DNA from: a virus
Virus record (IMG/VR): IMGVR_UViG_3300007735_000602
Coordinates: 1 to 31,188 of that record
Length of the DNA stretch: 31,188 nucleotides
Strand: one strand, 5' to 3'
This document shows, in pieces, positions 13,595 to 22,219 of the stretch. The notes beneath the pieces were generated by a model that did not search any database, was not told the origin of the DNA, and saw nothing but the letters and a program-made list of their open reading frames with translations. Numbering within the stretch: the stretch's first letter is position 1; each line of letters opens with the position of its first letter. A program made the translations under genes and the position numbers.

Positions 13595-14079
13595 TGGCTA
13601 CACGCGACGTTCCTGCAAAGTACCAGGCTGCGATGAATCAGATGATGACGCCAGCCAAGGACGTGGCGAAGTGTCCTATGCCTACCCAGGACGTGGTGCT
13701 GAATCTGAAGAATCGGGCGAAGGCGATTACCACTGCCGCCTATGGCCCTGAGAATCCCGCGCTGCCGAATACGGCCTACTGGAAGAAGAAGGCTGACACC
13801 TGGGACGTGAGCGTGGAAGACGCGAAGAAGAGCGTATGCGGTAACTGTGCGGCATTCAACGTGCAGGACTCAATCAAGCAGTGCATTGCGAAAGGAATTG
13901 GGAATGAAGCAGACCCTTGGGGAACTATACGACTCGCTGACCTCGGCTATTGCGAGATTTTTGACTTCAAGTGCGCGGCTACTCGAACGTGCGATGCTTG
14001 GGTTACGGGCGGCCCTAACGATGGCCGTGGAGACGGTGAAGAGTCTGTGGACACGGAACTAGAGGGAGAGGGCGAATGA
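13594..14079 (+). CDS. Cysteine-rich phage protein
   Basis: It encodes 161 residues. Seven Cys are present, six of them in C82-x2-C85-x11-C97-x22-C120-x6-C127-x5-C133, with conserved-looking segments (CGNCAAFN, ADLGYCEIFDFKC, CDAWVTGG). This spacing could bind zinc or an iron-sulfur cluster, somewhat like small high-potential iron-sulfur proteins, but no specific family is certain. The tail (DGRGDGEESVDTELEGEGE) is acidic and disordered. It lies among genes between terminase and portal and starts by TAATG overlap with the preceding gene. Confidence 0.8.
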   Translation: MATRDVPAKYQAAMNQMMTPAKDVAKCPMPTQDVVLNLKNRAKAITTAAYGPENPALPNTAYWKKKADTWDVSVEDAKKSVCGNCAAFNVQDSIKQCIAKGIGNEADPWGTIRLADLGYCEIFDFKCAATRTCDAWVTGGPNDGRGDGEESVDTELEGEGE

Positions 14080-14228
14080 AACCAGGTCTCTACGCCAACA
14101 TCCACGCCAAGCAGAAGCGCATCAAGGCTGGCTCTGGCGAGAAGATGAACAAGCCTGGCACAAAGGCAGCGCCCAGCGCAGCCGACTTCCGCAAGGCGGC
14201 CAAGACAGCCAAGCCGGTGAAGAAGTGA
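14076..14228 (+). CDS. Small basic protein
   Basis: It encodes 50 residues and is Lys/Ala-rich (LYANIHAKQKRIKAGSGEKM, then a Lys/Ala tail ending KPVKK). It belongs to a recurring type of short basic protein found near phage packaging genes; function unknown. The ATG overlaps the previous stop as ATGA, and its own stop overlaps the next GTG as GTGA. The preceding GAGGGAGAGGG supplies a strong ribosome site. Confidence 0.75.
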   Translation: MKPGLYANIHAKQKRIKAGSGEKMNKPGTKAAPSAADFRKAAKTAKPVKK

Positions 14229-14515
14229 CAGCGGCCTGGACACGCAAGGAGGGCAAGAGTCCTACTGGCGGACTGAATGCCAAGGGACGCGCCAGCGCGA
14301 AAGCAGAGGGAATGAACCTGAAGCCTCCGGTGAAGTCAGGCGACAACCCGCGTCGGGCGTCATTCCTGGCGCGGATGGGGAATATGCCTGGCCCTGAGAT
14401 GAAGGACGGGAAGCCGACCCGACTGCTACTGAGTCTGAACGCTTGGGGCGCGTCATCCAAGGCAGACGCCAAGGCCAAGGCGAAGGCCATCTCCGCGAGG
14501 AACAAGTCGAAGTGA
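14225..14515 (+). CDS. Small basic protein, DUF6321-like
   Basis: It encodes 96 residues beginning with GTG. The motif AWTRKEGKSPTGGLNAKGR, then MNLKPPVKSGDNPRRASFLA and RMGNMPG, resembles the DUF6321 family by recollection: short, basic, of unknown function, common in phage genomes near structural genes. The C-terminus is a Lys/Ala helix. Both ends are coupled by GTGA overlaps, to the gene before and the glycosyltransferase after. Confidence 0.8.
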   Translation: MTAAWTRKEGKSPTGGLNAKGRASAKAEGMNLKPPVKSGDNPRRASFLARMGNMPGPEMKDGKPTRLLLSLNAWGASSKADAKAKAKAISARNKSK

Positions 14516-15204
14516 TAAGCCCCATCGCCATCAGCACCGTCCACGGCAAGAACCTGGCGGTGATGCTGGCGTCTATCCGCGAGTACTGCCCAGAGATTCC
14601 GGTTTATCTGCGTGGTCCGGCGTCTGTCCTGGATCGATTCGATGTTGACGTGAAGATGGTCGGGACACCGAGAAATTTTGGCGAGGACTACAACGACATC
14701 GTGAACCGAGTCCTGCAAGACTTTGACTCTGTTGTGGTGGCGAACGACGATATTGTTTTGACACCTACCAGCTACCGCGTACTGCTGGATGATGTGGACA
14801 TCATCAGCGACCTGACGCTGAACCCTGGGTGGGTGGCTGCACGTTGCGACTCTGCGCGTGCTGTGCAGAACATCCGCTGGAATCCAGAGGGCGAGGCCAT
14901 CGATATGTGCCGGTTCACGTCAGAGTCTAAGATTCGACGCGCTGATGTGATCTCGCCCATATTTGCCTGGATTTGTGCAGATGCCTTTGCGAAATGCCCA
15001 TTTCCACCCCTAAATTGGTTTTCTGACGACGTGCAGTGCAGCGACCTGGAGGCTCTCGGGTACGAGAATTTTGTGAGCGCGTCCTACGTCCACCACGTCG
15101 GGAGCCAGACTGTGGGCGTAAACGCCGAGATGCTGACCAACCAGGCGCTGCCATGGCTAATGAAACACCGACCCAAGTATGTCCAACAGTGGTTTAACTC
15201 TTAA
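14512..15204 (+). CDS. GT-A-like glycosyltransferase
   Basis: It encodes 230 residues from GTG 14512. The N-terminus (ISPIAISTVHGKNLAVMLAS) and the ANDDIVL segment (78-83) with adjacent Asp give the nucleotide-sugar-binding layout of GT-A glycosyltransferases; a late acidic stretch (WFSDDVQCSDLEALGY) and YVHHVGSQT fit the acceptor side. It would transfer a sugar to phage or host surface components; the substrate is unknown. The GTG overlaps the previous stop (GTGA); an in-frame ATG upstream would overlap the previous gene by 70 bp. It overlaps the methyltransferase gene by 26 bp. Confidence 0.75.
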   Translation: MISPIAISTVHGKNLAVMLASIREYCPEIPVYLRGPASVLDRFDVDVKMVGTPRNFGEDYNDIVNRVLQDFDSVVVANDDIVLTPTSYRVLLDDVDIISDLTLNPGWVAARCDSARAVQNIRWNPEGEAIDMCRFTSESKIRRADVISPIFAWICADAFAKCPFPPLNWFSDDVQCSDLEALGYENFVSASYVHHVGSQTVGVNAEMLTNQALPWLMKHRPKYVQQWFNS

Positions 15205-15715
15205 CCTTGGCTCCGGCAAAGACCGGAGAGATGACTGCATCAACGCTGACATTCGGCCAGACGTAGGAGCCGATTGGGTGATGGACATTTCAGACATCCA
15301 CATCAACGGCATCGTGCGCTGGAAGAATAGATTTGTAACCATCAAGCGCGGCGGCTTTGAGCGAATCATTGCCTTTGACGTTTTGGAACACATCCCGAAC
15401 CTGGTCCAGGCGATGACCAACTGCCGCGACCTGTTGGCCGAAGGCGGTGAGATGCACATTGTCGTGCCCTACGAATTGAGCCTCGGCGCGTGGCAGGATC
15501 CGACCCACGTCCGAGCATTTAATGAGAACTCCTGGGTCTACTACTGCGCCTGGCACTGGTATTTGGGCTGGAAGGATTACCGCTTTGAGATGACGCATCT
15601 GGATTTTCGTCTCTCAGAGTATGGGAAAACCCTAGAATTGGAAGAAGACGAGTTGTTGCGCACGCCTCGGGCGGTGGACTCCATGTACGTCGTACTACGA
15701 AAGATACCCGTATGA
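15179..15715 (+). CDS. SAM-dependent methyltransferase
   Basis: It encodes 178 residues with a class I methyltransferase layout: LNLGSGKD (8-15) for SAM binding, NADIRPDVGADWVMDI with the acidic residues that contact the ribose, IIAFDVLEHIPN as motif IV, and a GGEMHIVVPYE strand. The target (small molecule, sugar or protein) is not readable. Next to a glycosyltransferase gene, modification of a glycan is a reasonable inference. Its stop overlaps the portal start as ATGA. Confidence 0.82.
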   Translation: MSNSGLTLNLGSGKDRRDDCINADIRPDVGADWVMDISDIHINGIVRWKNRFVTIKRGGFERIIAFDVLEHIPNLVQAMTNCRDLLAEGGEMHIVVPYELSLGAWQDPTHVRAFNENSWVYYCAWHWYLGWKDYRFEMTHLDFRLSEYGKTLELEEDELLRTPRAVDSMYVVLRKIPV

Positions 15716-17832
15716 ACATGAACGATATGCCAGTGACCACCGACGTGGCGGCACAAGAACCGATGGACGCCACCGAACTGGAGGCCATCATCGGGCAGGA
15801 CCTGACCGACGCAGTCAGTTATATCGATTCCGATATATCTCCTATCCGAGCGATGGGCACAGCCTACTACCGCGGCGACCCGTTTGGAAACGAGGAAGAT
15901 GGGTGCTCCCAGGTGGTTGCGATGGAGGTGCGCGACACCGTCTCGGCCATGATGCCAAGCCTGATGCGGGTGTTTTTCTCTAGCGAGAACACCGTCGAGT
16001 ACGTCCCAGAGACACCGGCAGACGTGGAACACGCCAAGCAGGCCACCGACTACGCGAATTTCGTCTTTAACCGTGACAACAACGGGTTTATGACCACCTA
16101 CGCCATCTTCAAGGACTCGCTGGTCAGGAAGTGCGGCATTGCAAAATTCTGGTGGGAGGACACCGAAAAGGTGGAAATCACCGACTTCAGCGGCCTGGAT
16201 GACCAGACCCTGCAAGTGCTGATGCAGGAAGAGGCCGAGGTCAAGATTGTGGTCTCCTACCCTGACCCCGACGCGCCTCCGATGCAACCAATGCTGGACC
16301 CGATGACGGGTCAGATGGTAGTGCCACCGACTCCTATGTTGCATGACGTGCAGATCAAGCGTGTCACCAAGGACGGGCGCATCAAGATCATGGCAGTGCC
16401 TCCCGAGGAGTTGCTGATTGACCGACGTGCGCGGTCCTTTGACGATTGCAGCCTGATCGCGCACCGCAAGATGGCGACAGTCGCCGAACTGATTGCGATG
16501 GGCTACGACGAGGATGAGGTACTGGACAACGTCACCGCCTCCGATCTTGACGATAACGAAGAGTACCTAGCACGCCAGCCGCTGGCAACTGCCATCGGGC
16601 AGACAGACAGTGCAAACCCCATGCAGCGTCGCGTCCTGTACATCGAGGCATATGAACGCATTGACTACGACGGTGATGGAATCCCCGAGCTGCGGAAAAT
16701 CTGCTGCATGGGTTCCGGATACAAGGTCGTGCGCAACCTACCGGCATCCTACATCCCGTTCGTGGACTTCCCCTGCGACCCCGAGCCACACACCAGCCCC
16801 ATCGAGGCGATGTCCATTTTCGACATCACGCACGACATCCAGGAGATCAAGTCCGAAATTCTGCGCAATACGTTGGACTCATTGGCGCAGTCAATCCACC
16901 CCCGCACCGCGGTGGTCGAGGGCCAGGTCAACATGGACGACGTGCTGAACAATGAGACCGGAGCCGTGATTCGTATGCGTGCCCCTGGCATGGTGCAGCC
17001 GTTCTCCAGCCCATTTGTCGGGCAGGCAGCTTTCCCCATGCTGGACTACATCGACCAGATCAAGGAAGACCGCACCGGCATGAGCAAGGCCGCGATGGGC
17101 CTGAACGCCGACGCCTTGCAGTCCAGCACCAAGGCAGCAGTCAACGCCACCATCAGCGCGTCCCAGGGCCGAATCGAACTCACGGCGCGGATGATGGCCG
17201 AGGGTATGAAGAAGCTGTTCAAGGGCATCCTGTTTCTGATAGTGACCCATCAGGACAAGCCCCGCATCATTCGCCTGCGCGACCAGTTCGTGGAGATCGA
17301 TCCCCGCGCCTGGAACGCCAACATGGACGTGAGCATCAACATCGGCCTGGGCAACGGCGACACCAACGAGCGACTCCAGGCTCTGATGATGATTAGCGCC
17401 AAGCAGCAGGAGGCGCTGACGCAACTCGGCGCTCAGAACCCGCTGGTGACCCCGTCCATGTACGCATCAACCCTGCGCAAGATTGTCGAACTCAGCGGCT
17501 TCAAGGACTCCAGCCAGTTCTTCAACGACATCCCCGCAGACTACCAGCCGCCAGCGCCACCGCCTCCCAAGCCGACTCCGGAAGAGGTGTTGGCCGAGGT
17601 CCAGGCCAAGTCCATTGAGGCCGACATCCAGAAGAAGGCGGCAGAGTTGGAACTCAAGCGCGAGCAGATGATTCGTGACGATGACTTCCGGCGCGACCAA
17701 CTGGCACAGGATGGACTACTAAAGAAATACGAAATTGAGTTAAAGTACAACGCACAGATTAGCAACGCTGAGATTCAGGCCGCAACAAGCATGAATCGAG
17801 AGGCAACCATCAACCAACCTGGAATGGCATGA
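15712..17832 (+). CDS. Portal protein
   Basis: It encodes 706 residues, the length of P22-type portals. It starts with helical segments (ATELEAIIGQDLTDAV), has the typical portal body (YYRGDPFGN, VRDTVSAMMPSLMRVFF, FVDFPCDPEPH, IKEDRTGMSKAAMGLNADAL) and ends in a long charged helical barrel with a Pro stretch near residue 615. A ring of twelve such subunits forms the DNA channel of the head. The position between terminase and scaffold is canonical. The ATG overlaps the previous stop as ATGA. Confidence 0.92.
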   Translation: MNMNDMPVTTDVAAQEPMDATELEAIIGQDLTDAVSYIDSDISPIRAMGTAYYRGDPFGNEEDGCSQVVAMEVRDTVSAMMPSLMRVFFSSENTVEYVPETPADVEHAKQATDYANFVFNRDNNGFMTTYAIFKDSLVRKCGIAKFWWEDTEKVEITDFSGLDDQTLQVLMQEEAEVKIVVSYPDPDAPPMQPMLDPMTGQMVVPPTPMLHDVQIKRVTKDGRIKIMAVPPEELLIDRRARSFDDCSLIAHRKMATVAELIAMGYDEDEVLDNVTASDLDDNEEYLARQPLATAIGQTDSANPMQRRVLYIEAYERIDYDGDGIPELRKICCMGSGYKVVRNLPASYIPFVDFPCDPEPHTSPIEAMSIFDITHDIQEIKSEILRNTLDSLAQSIHPRTAVVEGQVNMDDVLNNETGAVIRMRAPGMVQPFSSPFVGQAAFPMLDYIDQIKEDRTGMSKAAMGLNADALQSSTKAAVNATISASQGRIELTARMMAEGMKKLFKGILFLIVTHQDKPRIIRLRDQFVEIDPRAWNANMDVSINIGLGNGDTNERLQALMMISAKQQEALTQLGAQNPLVTPSMYASTLRKIVELSGFKDSSQFFNDIPADYQPPAPPPPKPTPEEVLAEVQAKSIEADIQKKAAELELKREQMIRDDDFRRDQLAQDGLLKKYEIELKYNAQISNAEIQAATSMNREATINQPGMA

Positions 17833-18080
17833 CAGAAACAGCAATACGCGCTGGCCGCAAGGCACAGGAACTCTTAGAGGACGATACGTTCAACACGGCA
17901 ATCACCAAGATTGAGAACGACCAACTCTGGATTTTCAAGAGCAGCAAACCCGAAGAAACACAAAAGCGTGAGATGGCCTGGTCAATGATTCGGGCTATCG
18001 AGAATCTCAAGACCGAATTGGTCAAGACCATCGACAACGCAAAAGTGGCGCAACGTGCGCTGGAACGGGCAAGTAAATGA
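17829..18080 (+). CDS. Small helical protein between portal and scaffold
   Basis: It encodes 83 residues, mostly charged helices (RKAQELLEDDTFNTAITKIE, RAIENLKTELVKTIDNAKVA). No membrane or catalytic feature is present. It is coupled by ATGA overlaps to both the portal and scaffold genes, so it is probably made in comparable amounts and may be an assembly factor. The family was not recognised. Confidence 0.8.
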   Translation: MTETAIRAGRKAQELLEDDTFNTAITKIENDQLWIFKSSKPEETQKREMAWSMIRAIENLKTELVKTIDNAKVAQRALERASK

Positions 18081-19033
18081 CAGAATCACTCAATATGGAC
18101 GCAGCAGTCCAGGCACTCACGGCGATACTTCCCGAAGAGGGAGAAAAGTTACCTGATGAGGCGTTAACTCAGGAAACTGAGGCGGCGGTAGATGAAGAAT
18201 TGTCCGGTGATGCAGACGCATCGGACGATGAAACACCTACCGAACAGTCAGAGGAAGATGAGGAATCTGAGGAAAAAGAAGAGCCACAGACTTTCACCGT
18301 CAAAGTAGACGGCAAGGAAGTCGCTGTAACGCTTGACGAACTCCAACAAGGTTATTCACGAACTCAGGACTACACGCGGAAGACGCAGCAGATTGCCGAG
18401 GTGCGCAAGCAAATCGAGCAAGAAGCCCAAGCTATCCGCGCCGAGCGTGCGCAGTACGCTCAATTGTTAGGTGCATTGGAACAACAGGTTCAGCAGGCGG
18501 CACAGCCTCAAGTCGATTGGGACAAACTCTACCAAGAGGACCCCATCGAGTGGGTGAGGCAGAAAGAGTTAGTGCGTGAGAACCAGGCCAAGTACGAGGC
18601 TATTCAGAGCGAACAGCAGCGACTTGCAGAAATCTCACGCCAGGAACAGGCGCAGTCTATGCAGGCATTTCTTGCTCAAGAGCAGGAACGATTGATGGAA
18701 GTCCTACCCGAGTGGAAGGATCCCGCCAAGGCCAAGGCAGAGAAGGCGCTACTCATTGAATTCGGGCAAAAAGCCGGATTCCAACCTGATGAACTGAAGA
18801 ACATTTTTGACCATCGCGTCGTGAAGGTGCTGCGTAATGCGGCTCTGTACGAGCAGATGATGTCCAAGCGGGGCAACATCAAGCCGGTAGTCAACAATGG
18901 CCCAAGACCAGCCAAGCCAGGGGCAGCCGGTCGCGTATCCACGACAAGCGAGTCAATGCGTGCAAAACAACGTCTTGCAAAAACTGGCCGCGTACAAGAC
19001 GCGGTTTCCGCAATTGAACTTTTATTGAAGTGA
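18077..19033 (+). CDS. Capsid scaffolding protein
   Basis: It encodes 318 residues: an acidic, low-complexity first quarter (residues 25-70, Glu/Asp-rich), a small strand-rich segment (TFTVKVDGKEVAVTLDELQQ), long coiled-coil helices with many Gln/Glu (about 105-230), and a basic C-terminus (PGAAGRVSTTSESMRAKQRL). That order, acid and coil then basic tail, is typical of phage scaffolds, and the gene sits just before the major capsid gene. The scaffold guides shell assembly and then leaves. Confidence 0.87.
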   Translation: MTESLNMDAAVQALTAILPEEGEKLPDEALTQETEAAVDEELSGDADASDDETPTEQSEEDEESEEKEEPQTFTVKVDGKEVAVTLDELQQGYSRTQDYTRKTQQIAEVRKQIEQEAQAIRAERAQYAQLLGALEQQVQQAAQPQVDWDKLYQEDPIEWVRQKELVRENQAKYEAIQSEQQRLAEISRQEQAQSMQAFLAQEQERLMEVLPEWKDPAKAKAEKALLIEFGQKAGFQPDELKNIFDHRVVKVLRNAALYEQMMSKRGNIKPVVNNGPRPAKPGAAGRVSTTSESMRAKQRLAKTGRVQDAVSAIELLLK

Positions 19034-19040
19034 GAACACC

Positions 19041-20003
19041 ATGAGTATCGTTACCAATACCTTCACCACCTTTGACGCCAAAGGTATTCGTGAAGACCTG
19101 TCCAACATTATCACCAACATCGCTCCCGAAGAAACTCCTTACATGAGCAACATCGGACGCGAATCGGTCAGCAACTCCCTGTTCGAGTGGCAAACCGACA
19201 CGCTGGCAAGCGCAGCGGCTAACAAGCAGATCGAGGGTGACGACGTCTCCTCTTTCGACGCTGTTACCGCAACCGTTCGCCTGCAAAACTACGCTCAGAT
19301 TTCGCGCAAGACCATCATCTTGTCCGCGACTGAAGAGGTGGTTAACAAGGCTGGCCGTCGCAGCGAACTGGCTTACCAGATCGCCAAGCGCAGCGCAGAA
19401 CTGAAACGCGACCAAGAGTTCACCATGCTGAACGGCGCTGTGGCTGCTGCTGGTAATACCAGCACCGCACGCGGTACTGCATCCCTGGGCGCTTTCATCA
19501 AGACCAACGTCGATATGCAGACCAACGGCGCAAACCCGTCGTACACCACGCTGCCAAACAGCGCCCGTACCGATGGCAACGTCCGCACTTTCACTGAGAC
19601 CATTCTCAAGAATGTGATTCAGCAAGTGTGGACTTCTGGCGGCACTCCCAAGATTCTGATGACCGGCCCTGTTAACAAGCAGCGCGTCAGCGGTTTCTCT
19701 GGTATCGCCTCCAGCCGTTACAACATCAACGGTGGTGATCGTCCCGCAACCTTGATCGGCGCAGTTGATCTTTACGTCAGCGACTTCGGTCAAGTGGCCG
19801 TTATAGCGAACAGGTTCCAACGTGAGCGTGATGCATGGGTGCTGGATCCCGAATACGCCAAGATGACTGTGCTGCGTCCTTACCAGCAAGTTGAACTCGC
19901 TAAGACCGGCGACGCTGAGAAGCGTATGCTGTTGGTCGAGTGGGGTCACAAGGTGCTGGCCGAGAACGCACACGGCCTGGCTGCTGACCTGGTTACATCG
20001 TAA
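19041..20003 (+). CDS. Major capsid protein (SU10/DUF5309-like)
   Basis: It encodes 320 residues with the pattern of the SU10-like capsid family (DUF5309 by recall): NIITNIAPEETPYMSNIGR, LFEWQTDTLASA, AQISRKTIILSATEEVVNKA and FGQVAVIANRFQRERDAWVL. This is an HK97-type fold forming the head shell. Codons match strong expression (AAC, CGT, CTG preferred). It starts 7 bp after the scaffold stop and is followed by a strong terminator, as usual for the most abundant virion protein. Confidence 0.93.
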   Translation: MSIVTNTFTTFDAKGIREDLSNIITNIAPEETPYMSNIGRESVSNSLFEWQTDTLASAAANKQIEGDDVSSFDAVTATVRLQNYAQISRKTIILSATEEVVNKAGRRSELAYQIAKRSAELKRDQEFTMLNGAVAAAGNTSTARGTASLGAFIKTNVDMQTNGANPSYTTLPNSARTDGNVRTFTETILKNVIQQVWTSGGTPKILMTGPVNKQRVSGFSGIASSRYNINGGDRPATLIGAVDLYVSDFGQVAVIANRFQRERDAWVLDPEYAKMTVLRPYQQVELAKTGDAEKRMLLVEWGHKVLAENAHGLAADLVTS

Positions 20004-20010
20004 TCAAGTG

Positions 20011-20042
20011 AAAGGGATCAGGGCAACCTGGTCCCTTTTTTT
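20011..20042 (+). terminator. Rho-independent terminator after the capsid gene
   Basis: A 12-bp stem, AAAGGGATCAGG / CCTGGTCCCTTT, has one G-T wobble, a GCAA tetraloop and a run of seven T. It lies 8 bp after the capsid stop and overlaps the leader of the following gene (ATG at 20048). It probably sets capsid mRNA above downstream genes. Confidence 0.92.
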
Positions 20043-20047
20043 AACGC

Positions 20048-20362
20048 ATGAACAATCAAGTATTTGACAAAAACGAAGAAGCGGGAATCACCCGCTTTTG
20101 GCATTTCAATGATGAAACTGGCCAGGCAACGATTCAGACTCAGCAGGATGTCACAGCAGTCGTTGAAGCAAACAAGGCGGATTTCAACAAGGTAGACGAG
20201 CGCGCAAACTGGAAGGGTGAATGGCATCACGTCGCCAGTATCCCAGAGGCTGTTTACTACCAACTCAAGGCCGAGGGCAAGCTGGACGATCAGGCGTATA
20301 TGAAACGCTGGCTCAATGACCCCGACAACAGATTTTTCAGAACGAGACCTGGACAAGTATGA
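20048..20362 (+). CDS. Small post-capsid protein of unknown function
   Basis: It encodes 104 residues with strands at the start (RFWHFNDETGQATIQTQQDV) and a helical second half ending in a segment (KRWLNDPDNRFFRTRPG) that recurs in small phage proteins encoded just after the capsid gene. The function is unknown; a head-completion or minor structural role is possible by position. It starts right after the terminator and overlaps the glycosyltransferase start by ATGA. Confidence 0.8.
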   Translation: MNNQVFDKNEEAGITRFWHFNDETGQATIQTQQDVTAVVEANKADFNKVDERANWKGEWHHVASIPEAVYYQLKAEGKLDDQAYMKRWLNDPDNRFFRTRPGQV

Positions 20363-21024
20363 ATAACTACATTGCAGTCTGCACCCCAGCGCGTGACATG
20401 GTACATGCCAATTTCACCTACTGCCTGGTGAACATGGTCTGCTACCACACGCTGAACACGACAGACGCAGTGTCTCTCAAGATCATGCAGGGAACTCTCA
20501 TCCAGAACCAGCGAGCCGACCTGGCGCTGGACGCGATGGGAGAAGGCTGCACCCACATCCTTTTCATTGACTCCGACATGACGTTCCCGCAGGACATGGT
20601 CGAGCGCCTGCTCAAGCATGACCTTGACATCGTGGCAACCAACTGCGCACGCCGACGCATTCCTACCGGACCCACTGCGCAGAAATATGGACCTGATGGA
20701 GAGCGCGAACTGGTCTACACCATGCCGGAGTCAACCGGCATCGAGGAAGTTGGCAGCATCGGGATGGGTGTGATGCTCATCAAGCGCAACGTCTTTGAGA
20801 AGCTGACAGAGCCGTGGTTCGAGACTCCCTGGCGCACCGACAAGCGAGGCTACATCGGTGAGGACATCTTCTTCTGCCGGAAGGCGCAGGCGGCAGGGTT
20901 TAGAATCTACATAGACCACGACGTGAGCAAAGAGATCGGCCACATCGGGACGTTTGAATTCAAGCACGACCACACCTGGATGATGCGGGACATCGAGAAG
21001 GAAAAGGCAGAGCATGGCACTTAG
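20359..21024 (+). CDS. GT-A-like glycosyltransferase
   Basis: It encodes 221 residues: an opening strand (IAVCTPARDMVH), QGTLIQNQRADLALDAM typical of GT-A-like phage enzymes, the DxD motif FIDSDMTFP (D71-S-D73), and later GSIGMGVMLIKRNVFEKL and GEDIFFCRKAQAAGFRIY. It transfers a sugar from a nucleotide donor using a metal ion bound to DxD. The target could be a virion protein or a host envelope molecule; the sequence does not say. It is coupled by ATGA to the gene before and overlaps the adaptor by 11 bp. Confidence 0.83.
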   Translation: MNNYIAVCTPARDMVHANFTYCLVNMVCYHTLNTTDAVSLKIMQGTLIQNQRADLALDAMGEGCTHILFIDSDMTFPQDMVERLLKHDLDIVATNCARRRIPTGPTAQKYGPDGERELVYTMPESTGIEEVGSIGMGVMLIKRNVFEKLTEPWFETPWRTDKRGYIGEDIFFCRKAQAAGFRIYIDHDVSKEIGHIGTFEFKHDHTWMMRDIEKEKAEHGT

Positions 21025-21634
21025 CACCTACGCTGAACTGAAAGCCTCGGTGGCCGACTGGCTCAACCGTAGCGATCTCACGTCTGCCATCACCGACTTT
21101 GTCTCTCTGGCCGAGGCTCAGATGGAGCGTACCCTGCGCACCACCCAGATGATTACCCGCGCCACGGCAACCATAGACGCTGAGTACAACGCAGCGCCAG
21201 GCGACTTCCTAGAGGCGCGGACGTTCAAGATGGACACCAATCCAGTAACGCCTCTGCAATTTGAGACCATTGACAGTCTGGACAATCTGCTTACGCAATA
21301 CACCTCTAGCGGGAAACCTAAATTCTTTGGCGTAGTCGGGTCACAGATTCGCGTTGTTCCTATCCCTGACTCCAGCTACACGGGCGAGTTGATCTACTAC
21401 AGCAAACTGAGCAAGCTATCCGACTCCAACACCACCAACTGGCTGCTGACAAAAGCGCCTGATGTGTACCTATATGGATCTTTGCTGCAAGCTGCGCCCT
21501 ACTTACAGGATGATGCAAGAATTCAAACGTGGGCCAGTTTGTACAAAGCAGGCATCGAGGAATTACAAATTGCGGATGAGCGCGGTGCTACAAGTGGTGG
21601 AGTTTTGAAATCACGCGCAAGGTCTTTCGGTTAA
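21014..21634 (+). CDS. Head-tail adaptor (gp4/gp6-like)
   Basis: It encodes 206 residues: YAELKASVADWLNRSDLTSA, then ITDFVSLAEAQMERTLR, then mixed strands and a C-terminal helical bundle (LYGSLLQAAPYLQDDAR). This matches adaptor proteins that dock under the portal in podoviruses and siphoviruses. It would close the head and connect the tail. AAGGCAGAG precedes the start inside the previous gene. Confidence 0.85.
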   Translation: MALSTYAELKASVADWLNRSDLTSAITDFVSLAEAQMERTLRTTQMITRATATIDAEYNAAPGDFLEARTFKMDTNPVTPLQFETIDSLDNLLTQYTSSGKPKFFGVVGSQIRVVPIPDSSYTGELIYYSKLSKLSDSNTTNWLLTKAPDVYLYGSLLQAAPYLQDDARIQTWASLYKAGIEELQIADERGATSGGVLKSRARSFG

Positions 21635-21662
21635 ACTTTTCCCAGTATTGGAGAAACAAAAA

Positions 21663-22217
21663 ATGCATTCTGAACGGGTCAACAGTAAAGATACATTAAG
21701 CGCAGCCATTTCACGCCAATCTGATATGCAGGAAAACATTGGTGCAACTGGTTTTTATTCGGTTACCTGTTTGGATGCTGATGGAAAAATCAAGTGGGAA
21801 GAACCTATCGAAAATCTGGTTGTGACTGTAGGAAAAAATCTTCTTCTGGATAATTTCTTTGCTGGTAGTGCATACACCGCAGCTTTCTATCTAGGTCTGG
21901 TTGATGGAGCATCTACCCCAACTTATGCAGCAGGTGACACCATGTCATCCCATGCTGGGTGGAGCGAAAGCGTTGCGTATTCCAATTCCACTCGCCCGTC
22001 TGTTGGATGGAATTCAGCATCTGCTGGATCAAAAGCATCAACATCAACATCTTTTACTGTCAACGCAAGTGCAACCATTGCAGGATGTTTTTTGACTACC
22101 AGCAGCACAAAAAGCGGGACTACCGGAACCTTGTATTCTGCCGGTAGTTTTACGGGTGGGAATCGCGGAGTTCAGTCTGGTGACACACTGAATGTGACTT
22201 ACACTGGATCGGTCTAA
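21663..22217 (+). CDS. Virion or tail structural protein
   Basis: It encodes 184 residues from ATG 21663 (GGAG about nine bases upstream; a TTG at 21648 is also possible). After a short charged start it is rich in Ser, Thr, Gly and Ala and strand-forming (YLGLVDGASTPTYAAGDTMS, GWSESVAYSNSTRPSVGW), as in phage tail or decoration proteins. The gene is more AT-rich than its structural neighbours, which suggests exchange of this region between phages. No catalytic motif was seen. Confidence 0.75.
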   Translation: MHSERVNSKDTLSAAISRQSDMQENIGATGFYSVTCLDADGKIKWEEPIENLVVTVGKNLLLDNFFAGSAYTAAFYLGLVDGASTPTYAAGDTMSSHAGWSESVAYSNSTRPSVGWNSASAGSKASTSTSFTVNASATIAGCFLTTSSTKSGTTGTLYSAGSFTGGNRGVQSGDTLNVTYTGSV

Positions 22218-22219
22218 TC

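Noticed and set aside
15577-16464. A 295-codon reverse-strand open frame over the portal gene
   Set aside because: It is antisense to the portal, with low-plausibility His/Arg/Val-rich protein and no start signal.
18891-19973. A 360-codon open frame on the reverse strand across the scaffold end and capsid gene
   Set aside because: It is antisense to the clear capsid gene, has implausible composition (His-rich), no ribosome site, and follows from the strong codon bias of the capsid gene.
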